A stretch of DNA of 64,000 nt from Alphaproteobacteria bacterium (GCA_016124255.1 WGOB01000017.1:1-64000), one strand, 5' to 3'. Shown: positions 9,337 to 19,668, counted from the stretch's first letter. Notes: generated from the sequence alone by a model not told the origin. Program-made: numbers and translations.

Positions 9337-12300
9337 ATGGGGAACGTCATGCAGGAACAAGGTCGGCCGAGCGATGGACGCCGCGCGCTGGACGCCGCCG
9401 CCGATCCGAAAGCGGCGAGACCGGCGCGTGTCGGCCTCTTCCACATGGTCAGCCTTGCCGCCGCCGCATCGTCCCCTGCGCTCGCCGACGTCACCATCAC
9501 GGACGACCGCACCACCCCCGTCGCCACCTCCACCGTGAACAACGGCGCCGCCGACAACATCATTGTCGACGCGCAGGGTTCCGTGATCGTGCAGAGCGGC
9601 GCCGCCGTCACGATCGATTCCAGCAATGACGTCTCCAACGCCGGCGAACTCGGGTCCGAAGACGACAACGACACCACCGGCGTGCTGATCCTGGGCGGCG
9701 TGACGTCCGACTTCACCAATTCCGGCAATATCGAGCTCAACGAGACCTTCAATGCCTCGGACTCGGACAATGACGGCGATCTCGACGGCCAGTTCGCCCA
9801 GGGCGCCAATCGCGTCGGCGTCTGGCTCAATGGTCCAGGCGTCGTCACCGGCGATCTGACGTTCACCTCCGCGAGCCGCGTCACGATTGAAGGCAACAAT
9901 TCTGCGGGTCTGCGCTTCGATGCAGGCCTGAACGGCGATCTCAATCTCGCTGGCTCCGTGGTCGTGCTCGGCGACAACACCTTCGGCGTCGACGTCAACG
10001 CCCCGATCAGCGGCGACGTGCTCCAGCAGGGCACGGTGTCGGCCCAAGGCGCCAACGCTACTGCGGTGGACATCGGCGCTGACATCGGCGGCGCCCTGCG
10101 CATTCGCGGCGCGATCCAGTCGACCGGCTTCCGCTCCACCACACGCCCGACCAACCCCACCGTGCTCGACAATCTCGACGCCGACGACCTCCTCATCGGC
10201 GGCGCCGCGCTTGCGGTGCGCGCCAGCGTCGGCGGCGGCGTGCTGATCGACGGCGTCGGCGTTGAGGACGACGAGGACGACGACGGCGACGGCGTGCCGG
10301 AGAACGGGCCCGACACCACCGTCACCACCGACGACGATACCGACGACGACAGCAGCGGTTCAGTGCAATCGCTGGGCTCAGCCCCGGCCGTCCTCATCAC
10401 CACCAACGGCGCCGACACGACGCTCGGCGCGGTCGTCGATTCCCGCGGCGCGTTCGCCGGTCTCAGCTACGGCTTCGTCAACCGCACCACGGTTTCCGGA
10501 AACGGCGTCTACGATGACGTCGAAGCGTACGGCGTTCGCATCGCCGGCGCCGGCGGAAACACCGTCTCCGTCACCGGCGGCGTGCTCAATGACGGCGCCG
10601 TCCTCGCCAGCGCCGTCTCCGCCGACGCTGCCGCGCTCTCCATCGGCGCCGACGCTGTCGCGCCCACGATCCTTAACCGCGGCCGCATCGCCTCGCAGGT
10701 GTCCTCCTCCGAAGCCGACACCGCCTACGGCGCGCGCATCGAAGCCGGCGCGAACGTCAGCGCCTTCGACAATCGCGGCGGCGTCACCGCCACCATCGTC
10801 GGCGACAACGGCGACGCCGTCGCCTTCATCGACGAAAGCGGCGGCGTCGACGCCATCACCAATTCCGGTTCGATCAATGCGCTCGCGCAGGCCGTGGAAG
10901 GCGATTTCGTCGGCCGCACCGTTGCGATCGACGTCTCGGCCAACACCACTGGCGTCACGCTTCTGCAGATCCCCACGATTCCGTTCAGCGACGATGACGC
11001 GACCGATGTGGGCTCCACCTTCGACGTCGAGATCGTCGGCGACGTGCTGTTCGGGTCCGGCGCCGATTCCTTCACGGTGCAGACTGGGCTTGTCGCGGGC
11101 GCCATCGCCTTCGGCGCCGGCGCGGATTCGCTGTTCATCGACGGCGGCGCGACCGTCTCCGGAGCGCTGAGCGACAGCGACGGCGCGCTCACGATTGCCG
11201 TCGCCGACGGCGAGCTCGACGTCACCGGCGGCGCGCTCAATCTCACCAGCGCGAGCTTTGGCGCAGAGTCCATTCTGCGCATCGCGGTCTCCTCCAATCC
11301 CGCGAACACCGCCTTGATGAACGCGTCGGGCGTGATTTCCTTCGCCGACGGCGCGCTCGTTGCGCCGATTTTGGTCGACGGTCTGCCCGACGACGGCGCC
11401 GTCATCTTCCTGCAGGCCGGCAGCCTCGTCGGCGGTAATTTTGTCTCACGCACCCTGGCGGGCGAGGGCATTCCCTTCGTCTACAACATCGAGATCGGCG
11501 TCGCCCTGAGCGATCCCAACGCGCTCGAAGCGCGCTATGCGCTGAAGACGGCGCAGGAGCTCGGCCTCGACGTCAACGAGACCGCAGCATTCGCTTCGGT
11601 GATCGACGCGCTGCGCCGCGACACCGAGGTGTCGATCGCGTTCTCCAACGTCGACACGCAGGAGGAATTTTCCGAGGCGTACAATCAGCTCCTGCCGAAT
11701 TTCGCGGCCGGTTCCGCCGAACTCGCCGTCACCGCCATCGCCCAGGGGCAGGGCGCCACCGCAAATCGTCTCTCCACCGCCCGCATGAGCGGCTTCAACT
11801 TCGATTCCGCGTGGGTGCAGGAGATCGGCTACGTCGTGGAGCGCGACGCGCCGAATTTCGGCGTCGATTACGAGGGCCAGGGCTTCGGCTTCGCCGCCGG
11901 CGTCGATGGGCCGCTCTCGCCCGGCGTGCTTCTGGGTCTGTCAGTCGCGTTCTCCGCCAGCGAAGTGGAGGAGGCCGGGCGCGCGGGCACGATCTCCACC
12001 TCCCTCGGCCAGCTCAACGCCTATCTCGGCGGCGGCCTGGGCCCGTTCGAATGGGATCTGATCGGCGGGGTCGGCGTCGCCCAGATGACGTCGGACCGGC
12101 AGATCGCGTTCTCCGGCTTCGCCGCGACGGCTGAAGCCGACTGGCTGACATACGAAGGCCACGGGCTCGCGCAGATCGGTCTGCCGCTGCATCTAGGCGA
12201 TCGCTTCACCATCACCCCGCGCGCCAACATCGTTTATATCGGGTTGCGCGAAGACGCGTACGAAGAGACCGGCGGCGGCGCCGCGATCGATCTCGCGGTC

Positions 12301-12639
12301 GACGAGGCCACAACCAGCCGCAGCTGGGCCGACGCAGCGCTCGATTTCGCCTGGCGCTTCGGCGACGCCCGCCAGGGCGGCACGGAATTCACGCCCAAGA
12401 TCAGCGTCGGCTACCGCACCAACGTGATGGACGACCCCGCCGAACGCACCGTGACGTTCGTGTCCGGGGGAACTCCGTTCACACTGATCGATGAAGAGAT
12501 CGGCGATGGCGGCATGGTCGCCGGCTTTACGCTCAGCGGCGGCGGTGAGAATTCGCAGGTCTCGCTGATGTACGAAGGCGAGTTCGGCGATCAGATCGAT
12601 CGCCACAGCCTCAACGCTTCCGTGCGCTTCCGCTTCTGA
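9337..12639 (+). CDS. Autotransporter outer-membrane beta-barrel protein
   Basis: 1100 aa; repetitive beta-helix-like passenger; C-terminal autotransporter barrel ending SVRFRF (terminal Phe). Confidence 0.85.
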   Translation: MGNVMQEQGRPSDGRRALDAAADPKAARPARVGLFHMVSLAAAASSPALADVTITDDRTTPVATSTVNNGAADNIIVDAQGSVIVQSGAAVTIDSSNDVSNAGELGSEDDNDTTGVLILGGVTSDFTNSGNIELNETFNASDSDNDGDLDGQFAQGANRVGVWLNGPGVVTGDLTFTSASRVTIEGNNSAGLRFDAGLNGDLNLAGSVVVLGDNTFGVDVNAPISGDVLQQGTVSAQGANATAVDIGADIGGALRIRGAIQSTGFRSTTRPTNPTVLDNLDADDLLIGGAALAVRASVGGGVLIDGVGVEDDEDDDGDGVPENGPDTTVTTDDDTDDDSSGSVQSLGSAPAVLITTNGADTTLGAVVDSRGAFAGLSYGFVNRTTVSGNGVYDDVEAYGVRIAGAGGNTVSVTGGVLNDGAVLASAVSADAAALSIGADAVAPTILNRGRIASQVSSSEADTAYGARIEAGANVSAFDNRGGVTATIVGDNGDAVAFIDESGGVDAITNSGSINALAQAVEGDFVGRTVAIDVSANTTGVTLLQIPTIPFSDDDATDVGSTFDVEIVGDVLFGSGADSFTVQTGLVAGAIAFGAGADSLFIDGGATVSGALSDSDGALTIAVADGELDVTGGALNLTSASFGAESILRIAVSSNPANTALMNASGVISFADGALVAPILVDGLPDDGAVIFLQAGSLVGGNFVSRTLAGEGIPFVYNIEIGVALSDPNALEARYALKTAQELGLDVNETAAFASVIDALRRDTEVSIAFSNVDTQEEFSEAYNQLLPNFAAGSAELAVTAIAQGQGATANRLSTARMSGFNFDSAWVQEIGYVVERDAPNFGVDYEGQGFGFAAGVDGPLSPGVLLGLSVAFSASEVEEAGRAGTISTSLGQLNAYLGGGLGPFEWDLIGGVGVAQMTSDRQIAFSGFAATAEADWLTYEGHGLAQIGLPLHLGDRFTITPRANIVYIGLREDAYEETGGGAAIDLAVDEATTSRSWADAALDFAWRFGDARQGGTEFTPKISVGYRTNVMDDPAERTVTFVSGGTPFTLIDEEIGDGGMVAGFTLSGGGENSQVSLMYEGEFGDQIDRHSLNASVRFRF

Positions 12640-12646
12640 CGCGCCG

Positions 12647-14086
12647 TCACGGCGCGCCCGAACACGCCGCTTGCGCCACTTGGCAATTGTAGCTGCTCGC
12701 GCCGCACATCGCCAAAGCGTTGTCCCGCGCCGCGCTCTCCGATCCACCGACGCCGCCATAGGACTGGCCGGTGTCGGGCGAGTAGGCGAGCGCGCCGCAG
12801 CCGTTCACGAACTCGACGAGAATGCGGCAGTCGAACGGGTTCTGTTCGGTGGCCGCGCAGCTGTTGAGCGCGGACTGGCGCGCATCCTGGCTGCTCGGCA
12901 GCGCCGATGACCAGGCGTAGACGCCCGTCGAGTCCGAGACGGCGAAGGCGCCGTACTGATCGGGAGCGGCCGCTTCCGCCGGCGCCGGCGCTTCAACCGG
13001 CGCCGGCGTCGTGAAGTCTTCGTACGGCGGCTCAGCCGGCGCGCTGCTGAACGACGGCCGCGACGACGCAAACGGATTGCCGCCATTGGCGAAATTGACG
13101 AACGGCACGCCGAAAGTTTGCGCCCAGATCACGCTCGCGATCGAAACGCAGACGATGCCGCCGACGAGCAGCCAGCCGACTTTCCCGGGCAGCGACAGGC
13201 GTTCCTCCTGCGTGAACGCGGGCCCCCCGCGCAGGAGCGCCGTCGGCCCGCCCGCCACTTCGAAGCCTGGGTTCAGCGCCGCGAATTGCTGATACTCGCG
13301 CGGATAGCGCCGCTCCGCGAAGCTGACGAGATCGACATAGCGCGCGATTGTGTAGGGGAACGCGCTCCACAACCGCCCGAGGAACGCGAAGAACGAGCCG
13401 CGCACGCGCCGGTACTGCACCACGATCCCGGAGGGATTGACCGAATAGCCGAGCTCGCGCCCGACCATCAGCTTGTTCATCGCCGACACCGCCGTCGAGA
13501 TGTCGCCATTGATGACGCCGAGCCCGATGCGGTCGCCGGTGTAGACCGTCGCGCGCCAGTACGGCAGCAGAAAGAAATTGAAGATGCCGAGATAGCCTGC
13601 CGCGTTGATCGCCCAACTCAGCACGCCCATGCGCCGGCGCGCGCGGATGTAGCCGACGAAGCGCCCGATGATCCAGCGCAGCTCATCGTCCGTGACGCCC
13701 GCTTCCAGCATCTCGGAGAAGATGAAGATCGCGCGCCGCGCGAAGAACCGCGTCATCATCGCGTTGAACGCGCCCTGCTCGAACACGATCATGTCGATGC
13801 GCTGCGTGACGCCCACGCTCGCCTTCACTTCGTCGAGCAGCGCCTTCAGCCGCGGATAATTGTGCTCCGAGACGAGGATCCAATTGCCGAGCAGCCGCGC
13901 ATACGCGATCTCCGACCCGAACCAGAACAGGAACGCAAAGACCAGCACAAGGATCACCACGAAGCCCGCCGTGGCGTACACGAGCGCGAGCAAGAGCAGG
14001 CTGATCGGCAGCGCAAACAAGAGCGCCAGCACGAAGCGCGACGCTTCCCGCGGATGGATGAAGTTGTGAAATTCCCCCGGCGTCAT
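12647..14086 (-). CDS. M48-like membrane protein with degenerate active site, C-terminal DUF4189-like domain
   Basis: M48-like context NAMMTRFFARRAIFIFSEMLEAGVTDDELRWIIGRFVGYIRARRR with HExxH replaced; C-terminus YGAFAVSDSTGVYAWSSALPSSQDARQSALNSCA...CGALAYSPDTGQSYGGVGGSESAARDNALAMC resembles DUF4189. Confidence 0.75.
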   Translation of the reverse strand: MTPGEFHNFIHPREASRFVLALLFALPISLLLLALVYATAGFVVILVLVFAFLFWFGSEIAYARLLGNWILVSEHNYPRLKALLDEVKASVGVTQRIDMIVFEQGAFNAMMTRFFARRAIFIFSEMLEAGVTDDELRWIIGRFVGYIRARRRMGVLSWAINAAGYLGIFNFFLLPYWRATVYTGDRIGLGVINGDISTAVSAMNKLMVGRELGYSVNPSGIVVQYRRVRGSFFAFLGRLWSAFPYTIARYVDLVSFAERRYPREYQQFAALNPGFEVAGGPTALLRGGPAFTQEERLSLPGKVGWLLVGGIVCVSIASVIWAQTFGVPFVNFANGGNPFASSRPSFSSAPAEPPYEDFTTPAPVEAPAPAEAAAPDQYGAFAVSDSTGVYAWSSALPSSQDARQSALNSCAATEQNPFDCRILVEFVNGCGALAYSPDTGQSYGGVGGSESAARDNALAMCGASSYNCQVAQAACSGAP

Positions 14087-14184
14087 CGTCACCCCCCACA
14101 AGGCGCGGGGGCGAAGGCCGTCTCCGCCCCTGCCTCTCTATACGCCGGAATGACTACTCTGTAACGTCGTTTCAGGAGGCGGGC

Positions 14185-15420
14185 ATGGCCGACATTTTCC
14201 TCAGCTACGCCAAGGTGGATCGCGCCCGCGCGATCGCCGTCGTCCAGGCGCTTGGCGATGAGGGCTTCTCCGTCTGGTGGGACGATCGCCTGGAGACCTC
14301 GGAGCACTGGGACGAAGGCATCGAGCGCGAGATCGCCGCCGCCCGCGCCGTGGTGGTGCTGTGGTCGAAGGCCTCCACCAAATCGCGCTGGGTGCGCACC
14401 GAAGCGCAATTCGCACTCGCGGCAAAAAAACTGGCGCCCGCAGCGATCGAGGAGTGCACGCTGCCGATCGCGTTCCTGCTTGTGCAGGCCGCCGATCTCA
14501 AGCGCTGGGAAGGCGATCGCCGCGATCCCAACTGGCTGAAACTCGCGGCAAGGGTGCGCGACATCACCCGCGGCGCCGTGCACGACGCGCCCGCCGTCAC
14601 CGCTCCCGCCTTCGATCACAGCGCCCCCGATTGGCGCGAAGGCTATGGCGAGCACGCGAACGGCGAACCGATCCTGCGCGGCAACACCGTCACGCCGTCC
14701 GCGCCCGCCGGCACTGTCTTTCGCGACGACGCGCACTTGCCGCTGATGGGCGTCGTCGCCGCCGGCGCGTTCGTCATGGGCGCGTCGCACGGCGATCCGG
14801 ACGGCAAGCCCCATGAGCAGCCCGCGCGCAATGTGCAGATCGCCCGCCCCTTCGCGCTCGGCGTCTACGCCGTGACGTTTGAGGAATGGGACTATGCGGC
14901 CGCGCAAGGCGGCGTGCGCCATCGCCCGGCGGACGAGCGCTGGGGCAGGGGCCAGCGCCCGGTGATCAACATCTCATGGAACGACGCGCAGGAGTTCACG
15001 CAATGGCTCAGCCGCGCGACCGGCGAGCGCTATCGCCTGCCGAGCGAAGCCGAATGGGAATATTCCTGCCGCGCCGGCGCGACCGGCGCCTACTCCTTCA
15101 ACGGCGCGATCGAGCCGCGCCGCGCGAATTACGCCAGCCAGGCGACCGCGCCCGTCGGCTGGTGCGATCCCAACCCGTTCGGCCTCTACGACATGCACGG
15201 CAATGTCCGCGAATGGGTGGAGGATCTCTGGCACGACAATTACGCCGGCGCGCCCGCCGATGGGCTCGCCTGGACCAGCGGCCACAGCGCGCTGCGCGTC
15301 GTGCGCGGCGGCGCCTGGCGCGACGAAGGCTGGTTCCTCCGCTCCGCCAGCCGCGGCCGCGCCGCTGCGACCGAGCGCTGCAATTTCATCGGCCTGCGCA
15401 TCGCCCGCGACATCACCTAG
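14185..15420 (+). CDS. TIR domain - formylglycine-generating-enzyme-like (SUMF1/FGE) fusion protein
   Basis: N-term MADIFLSYAKVDRARAIAVVQALGDEGFSVWWDD...KSRWVRTEAQFAL (TIR); C-term PSEAEWEYSCRAG...FGLYDMHGNVREWVEDLW...RVVRGGAWRD...IGLRIARD (FGE). Confidence 0.9.
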   Translation: MADIFLSYAKVDRARAIAVVQALGDEGFSVWWDDRLETSEHWDEGIEREIAAARAVVVLWSKASTKSRWVRTEAQFALAAKKLAPAAIEECTLPIAFLLVQAADLKRWEGDRRDPNWLKLAARVRDITRGAVHDAPAVTAPAFDHSAPDWREGYGEHANGEPILRGNTVTPSAPAGTVFRDDAHLPLMGVVAAGAFVMGASHGDPDGKPHEQPARNVQIARPFALGVYAVTFEEWDYAAAQGGVRHRPADERWGRGQRPVINISWNDAQEFTQWLSRATGERYRLPSEAEWEYSCRAGATGAYSFNGAIEPRRANYASQATAPVGWCDPNPFGLYDMHGNVREWVEDLWHDNYAGAPADGLAWTSGHSALRVVRGGAWRDEGWFLRSASRGRAAATERCNFIGLRIARDIT

Positions 15421-15530
15421 CGCCGCGCCGGCCCCGCAGGAGGACATGGCGCCGCAGCGGCGCCGTTGCAGCGTCGGGCGGGGCTTCCTAGAACGTTGGA
15501 GACCCAGCAGCAGCAGTGCACGAGGTGAAG

Positions 15531-17345
15531 ATGTCGACGGCCGAAACGCGCGCCAAGTCTGGCGTGGATCTCGGCGCGGTCCGCGCCAAGTATCGCGAGG
15601 AGCGCGACAAGCGCCTCCGCCCGGACGGCAACGAGCAATATCTTGAGCTGAAGGGCCAGCTCTCCCACTACGCGGAGGATCCCTACACCCCCCGCGTCGA
15701 GCGCGCGCCCAAGACCGACCACGTCAGCTTCGCCTTCATCGGCGGCGGCTTTGCCGGCCTCGTCACCGGCGCGCGCCTCAAGGAGGCGGGGATCGACGAT
15801 GTCCGCATCGTGGAGAAGGGCGGCGACGTCGGCGGCACCTGGTACTGGAACCGCTATCCCGGCGCGCAATGCGACACCGCCTCGATGGTCTACATGCCGC
15901 TCCTGGAAGAGACCGGCCACATGCCCAGCGAGAAATACGCCCACGCGCCGGAAATTCTCGCCCAATGCCAGCGCATCGCCAAGCAATACGGCCTCTACGA
16001 CAACGCCCTGCTGCAGACCGAAGTCACCGAACTCGAATGGGATGACGCGCACAAGCGCTGGATCGTCCGCACCAATCGCGGCGACGCCTTCACCGCCGAT
16101 TACATCGGGATCGGCACGGGGCCGCTGCACGTGGCGAAGCTCCCCGGCATCCCCGGCATCGACTTGTTCAAGGGCCATTCCTTCCACACCAGCCGCTGGG
16201 ACTACGCCTACACCGGCGGTGATCCCTCCGGCGCGCCGATGGACAAGCTGAAGGACAAGCGCGTCGGCATCATCGGCACCGGCGCCACCTCGGTGCAATG
16301 CGTGCCTCACCTCGCCCGCGCGGCGAAGGAACTCTACGTCTTCCAGCGCACGCCCTCGTCGGTCGACGTGCGCGCCAACGCCCCGATCGATCCTGACTGG
16401 TTCGCCTCGATCGCGGAGCCCGGCTGGCAGCAGCGCTGGCTTGAGAATTTCACGCTGAACCAGACCGCCGGCCCCGGCGCGGCAGAAGATCTCGTTCAGG
16501 ACGGCTGGACCGATCTCTCCCGCCGCATCCGCGCGCGCGTGTTCGACATCCCGCCCGAGGAACGCACGATCGAGCGCATCCTCTCCGCTTGGGAGGAATC
16601 CGACTACGAGAAGATGGAAGAAATCCGCCGCCGCGCCGAAACCATCGTCAAGGACGGCGAAACCGCCGACAAGCTCAAGGCCTGGTATCGCCAGCTCTGC
16701 AAGCGCCCCTGCTTCCACGATTCCTATCTGCAGGCGTTCAACAATCCGAGCACCCGTCTGATCGATACCGACGGCAAGGGCGTGGAGCGCATCACCGAGA
16801 AGGGCGTGGTCGTCGCCGGCCGCGAGTATGAACTCGACTGCCTCATCTTCGCCTCCGGCTTCGAGGTCGGCACGTCGTGGAAGCGGCGCTGGGGCTTCGA
16901 CGTCGTCGGTCGCGACGGCGTGGCGCTATCGGATCATTGGGCCGACGGCATGCGGTCTCTGCATGGCATCCACACCTACGGCTTCCCCAACATGTTCATC
17001 GTCGGCCCCACTCAGGGCGCCAACCTCATCTCCAACGTCCCCCACAACCTCACCGATTCCGCGCGCACCATCGCCACGATCATGAAGCACGCGCGCGATC
17101 AAGGCGCGAAAGAGGTCGAGGTGACAAAGGAGGCGGAAGAGGCGTGGGTGTCGCTGCTTCTTTCGGGCCCCGGCATGATGCTCGCCTCGCCCGATTGCAC
17201 GCCAGGCTATTACAACAACGAAGGCCAGGATCCGGGCCCCGCTGCGCGCTTCTTCGTCGGCTACCCCGCCGGCGCCGTCGCCTACTTCCGCTACATCGAC
17301 GACTGGCGCAACAAAGGCGATTTCGAAGGCCTCGCCTTCCGCTAG
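15531..17345 (+). CDS. Flavin-containing (Baeyer-Villiger type) monooxygenase
   Basis: [62 protein letters not shown]. Confidence 0.93.
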   Translation: MSTAETRAKSGVDLGAVRAKYREERDKRLRPDGNEQYLELKGQLSHYAEDPYTPRVERAPKTDHVSFAFIGGGFAGLVTGARLKEAGIDDVRIVEKGGDVGGTWYWNRYPGAQCDTASMVYMPLLEETGHMPSEKYAHAPEILAQCQRIAKQYGLYDNALLQTEVTELEWDDAHKRWIVRTNRGDAFTADYIGIGTGPLHVAKLPGIPGIDLFKGHSFHTSRWDYAYTGGDPSGAPMDKLKDKRVGIIGTGATSVQCVPHLARAAKELYVFQRTPSSVDVRANAPIDPDWFASIAEPGWQQRWLENFTLNQTAGPGAAEDLVQDGWTDLSRRIRARVFDIPPEERTIERILSAWEESDYEKMEEIRRRAETIVKDGETADKLKAWYRQLCKRPCFHDSYLQAFNNPSTRLIDTDGKGVERITEKGVVVAGREYELDCLIFASGFEVGTSWKRRWGFDVVGRDGVALSDHWADGMRSLHGIHTYGFPNMFIVGPTQGANLISNVPHNLTDSARTIATIMKHARDQGAKEVEVTKEAEEAWVSLLLSGPGMMLASPDCTPGYYNNEGQDPGPAARFFVGYPAGAVAYFRYIDDWRNKGDFEGLAFR

Positions 17346-18094
17346 GCGGCCTGGCTTTCGAGTTCCCATGTCAGCAGCCGATAGCCCACGTCCAGCTCGG
17401 CGCGCGCGATGAGGTCGCCGTATCGCGCGCGCCACGCGCCGCTGTCCACGTCGCGCGCCAGCCGCGCCAGCCCTTCCGCCGCATCGATCCGCGCGAACGA
17501 CGACATCGACGCCCGCGCGATTGGATCGAGATAGACCGCCGGCCGCCGCCAGTACGCGCCGAGAAACCCATCGACGCAGTCGTGCGGCGCGGGCGCGATG
17601 ATGCAACGGTACGGCCCCAGCGCTTCGGCCAGCGCGCTCAGCGTCGGCATGATCGCGTCGTCGAGCGCCGCGAGCGCTGGAAAATAGTCCCGTGTCAGCC
17701 AGAACTCCGACGCCTGCGCGTCAAATGTCAGGAGCACGATCCGCCGCCGCGCGACGCGGCGCATCTCGCGCAGCCCCGCGCGCCAGTCGCTCCAATGATG
17801 GATCGTCAGCACCGCCATCGCTGCGTCGAAGGCGCCGTCCGGCACGGGCAGCGCCTCCGCCCGCGCACACACGCACGCCGCCGCATGCGCCGGCCGCTGC
17901 GCGATCATCGTCATCGACGGCTCCACCGCGAGCACCGGCCGATCTGTCGGCTCATAAGACCCCGCGCCCGCGCCCACATTGATCACGCTGCGCGCATCGT
18001 CGAGCGCCGCTGCGATCAGCGATGCGATCCGCGGATCGGCGCGCCGCCGCAGCGCGTATCCATCGCCGATCGTGTCGTACGCGGCGTTCGCCAT
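17342..18094 (-). CDS. Class I SAM-dependent methyltransferase
   Basis: VINVGAGAGSYEPTDRPVLAVEPSMTMIAQR...AEALPVPDGAFDAAMAVLTIHHWSD. Confidence 0.88.
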   Translation of the reverse strand: MANAAYDTIGDGYALRRRADPRIASLIAAALDDARSVINVGAGAGSYEPTDRPVLAVEPSMTMIAQRPAHAAACVCARAEALPVPDGAFDAAMAVLTIHHWSDWRAGLREMRRVARRRIVLLTFDAQASEFWLTRDYFPALAALDDAIMPTLSALAEALGPYRCIIAPAPHDCVDGFLGAYWRRPAVYLDPIARASMSSFARIDAAEGLARLARDVDSGAWRARYGDLIARAELDVGYRLLTWELESQAA

Positions 18095-18206
18095 CTTTGC
18101 ATCCTCGGCCAGTCCGCGCCGGCCCCGCGGGCGCGCGATCATCCTCGCATTGAGCTTCATCCACAACCGGCGTATCCCAGGCGACGACGGCGTGAAGGAG
18201 AACGCA

Positions 18207-19625
18207 ATGACGGCCTTCGATAGAGACTATGTGATGACCATCGGCGGCAAAAGCGTCTCCGGCGACGCCACGATCGAGGTCGCCAATCCCGCGACCGGCG
18301 AAGCGTTCGCCGCCGCGCCCGATTGCACCCGCGCCCAGCTCGATGACGCCGTCGCCGCCGCGCGGGCCGCGTTCAAGACCTGGCGCAACACCCCCATCGC
18401 CGATCGCCAGGCCGCGGTGCGCAAGGCCGCAGACGTCCTCATCGCCAACGCCGACGATCTCGCGCGCCTCTTCACCCGCGAGCAGGGCCGCCCGGTCGAC
18501 GCAGCCAAGCAGGAAATCCTCGGCGCCGCGCAATGGCTGCAGGCCGTCGCCGCCATGAGCCCGCCCGTGCACGTCTCCGAAGACTCCGGCGCCCAATATA
18601 TCGAGACGCGCTACGTGCCGCTCGGCGTCGTCTGCGCCATCGCGCCGTGGAATTTCCCGGTGACGCTGGCGATGTGGAAAGTCGCGCCCGCGCTCGTCGC
18701 CGGCAATACGATGGTGCTGAAGCCCTCGCCGTTCACCCCGCTCTGCACGCTGAAGATCGGCGAGCTCTTCCGCGACGTTTTCCCGCCCGGCGTGCTCAAT
18801 ATCATCAGCGGCGGCGATGATCTCGGCCCCTGGATGACCGCGCACCCCGGTTTTGCGAAAATCTCCTTCACCGGCTCCACCGCCACCGGCAAGCGCGTGA
18901 TGGAAAGCGCCGCGAAAGATCTGAAGCGCGTCACGCTCGAACTCGGCGGCAATGACGCCGCCATCGTCATGCCCGACGTCGATCTCGACGATGTCGCGCA
19001 GAAGATCTTCTTCGGCGCCTTCTTCAACACCGCCCAGATCTGCGTCGCCACCAAGCGCCTCTATGTGCACGAAGACGTGTACGACGCGCTCCGCGACCGC
19101 CTCGCCGCCATCGCCAGGAGCGTGAAGGTCGGCGACGGCGCCGAGCAGGGCACGGTCCTGGGCCCCGTGCAGAACAAGCGCCAGTTTGATCGCGTCATGG
19201 CGCTGATGGAGGACGCGCGGAAGAACAACCTCACCCTGCTTCACGGCGCAGACGTGCCCGAGGCCGGCTATTTCGTCCCCGTCACCATCGTCGACAATCC
19301 CCCCGAGAGCGCCCGCGTCGTGCAGGAAGAAGCCTTCGGCCCGATCCTCCCGATGCTCAAATTCAAGGACGTGGACGACGTGATCGACCGCGCCAACGCC
19401 AGCGATTACGGCCTCGCCGGCGCCGTATGGTCGAAGGATGTGAACCAGGCGATCGAGATCGCGCGCCGCATTGAAACCGGCACCGTCTGGGTCAACCAGA
19501 ATCTCAATCTCCGCCCCGACACGCCCTTCGCCGGCCACAAGCAAAGCGGCTTCGGCGTCGAGAACGGCATGGAAGGGCTCCTCGAATACATGGCCCCGCA
19601 GGCGATCTACGTCGCCCGGACCTGA
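18207..19625 (+). CDS. Aldehyde dehydrogenase family protein
   Basis: APWNFPVTLAMWKVAPALVAGNTMVLKPSPFTPL; FTGSTATGKRVM; LELGGNDAAIV; NTAQICVATKRLYVHE. Confidence 0.95.
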   Translation: MTAFDRDYVMTIGGKSVSGDATIEVANPATGEAFAAAPDCTRAQLDDAVAAARAAFKTWRNTPIADRQAAVRKAADVLIANADDLARLFTREQGRPVDAAKQEILGAAQWLQAVAAMSPPVHVSEDSGAQYIETRYVPLGVVCAIAPWNFPVTLAMWKVAPALVAGNTMVLKPSPFTPLCTLKIGELFRDVFPPGVLNIISGGDDLGPWMTAHPGFAKISFTGSTATGKRVMESAAKDLKRVTLELGGNDAAIVMPDVDLDDVAQKIFFGAFFNTAQICVATKRLYVHEDVYDALRDRLAAIARSVKVGDGAEQGTVLGPVQNKRQFDRVMALMEDARKNNLTLLHGADVPEAGYFVPVTIVDNPPESARVVQEEAFGPILPMLKFKDVDDVIDRANASDYGLAGAVWSKDVNQAIEIARRIETGTVWVNQNLNLRPDTPFAGHKQSGFGVENGMEGLLEYMAPQAIYVART

Positions 19626-19668
19626 TAGCCAATTCGTTGCAGCGCAGCCGCGTACGCGCGCATGCCGC

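Noticed and set aside
14185-15420. FGE domain as a diversity-generating-retroelement variable protein
   Set aside because: FGE/C-type-lectin folds are known DGR targets, but no reverse transcriptase or template/variable repeat pair was found in the window.
15203-15646. Plus-strand 147-aa ORF spanning the end of TIR-FGE and start of the monooxygenase
   Set aside because: Alternate frame of two real genes, low-complexity composition.
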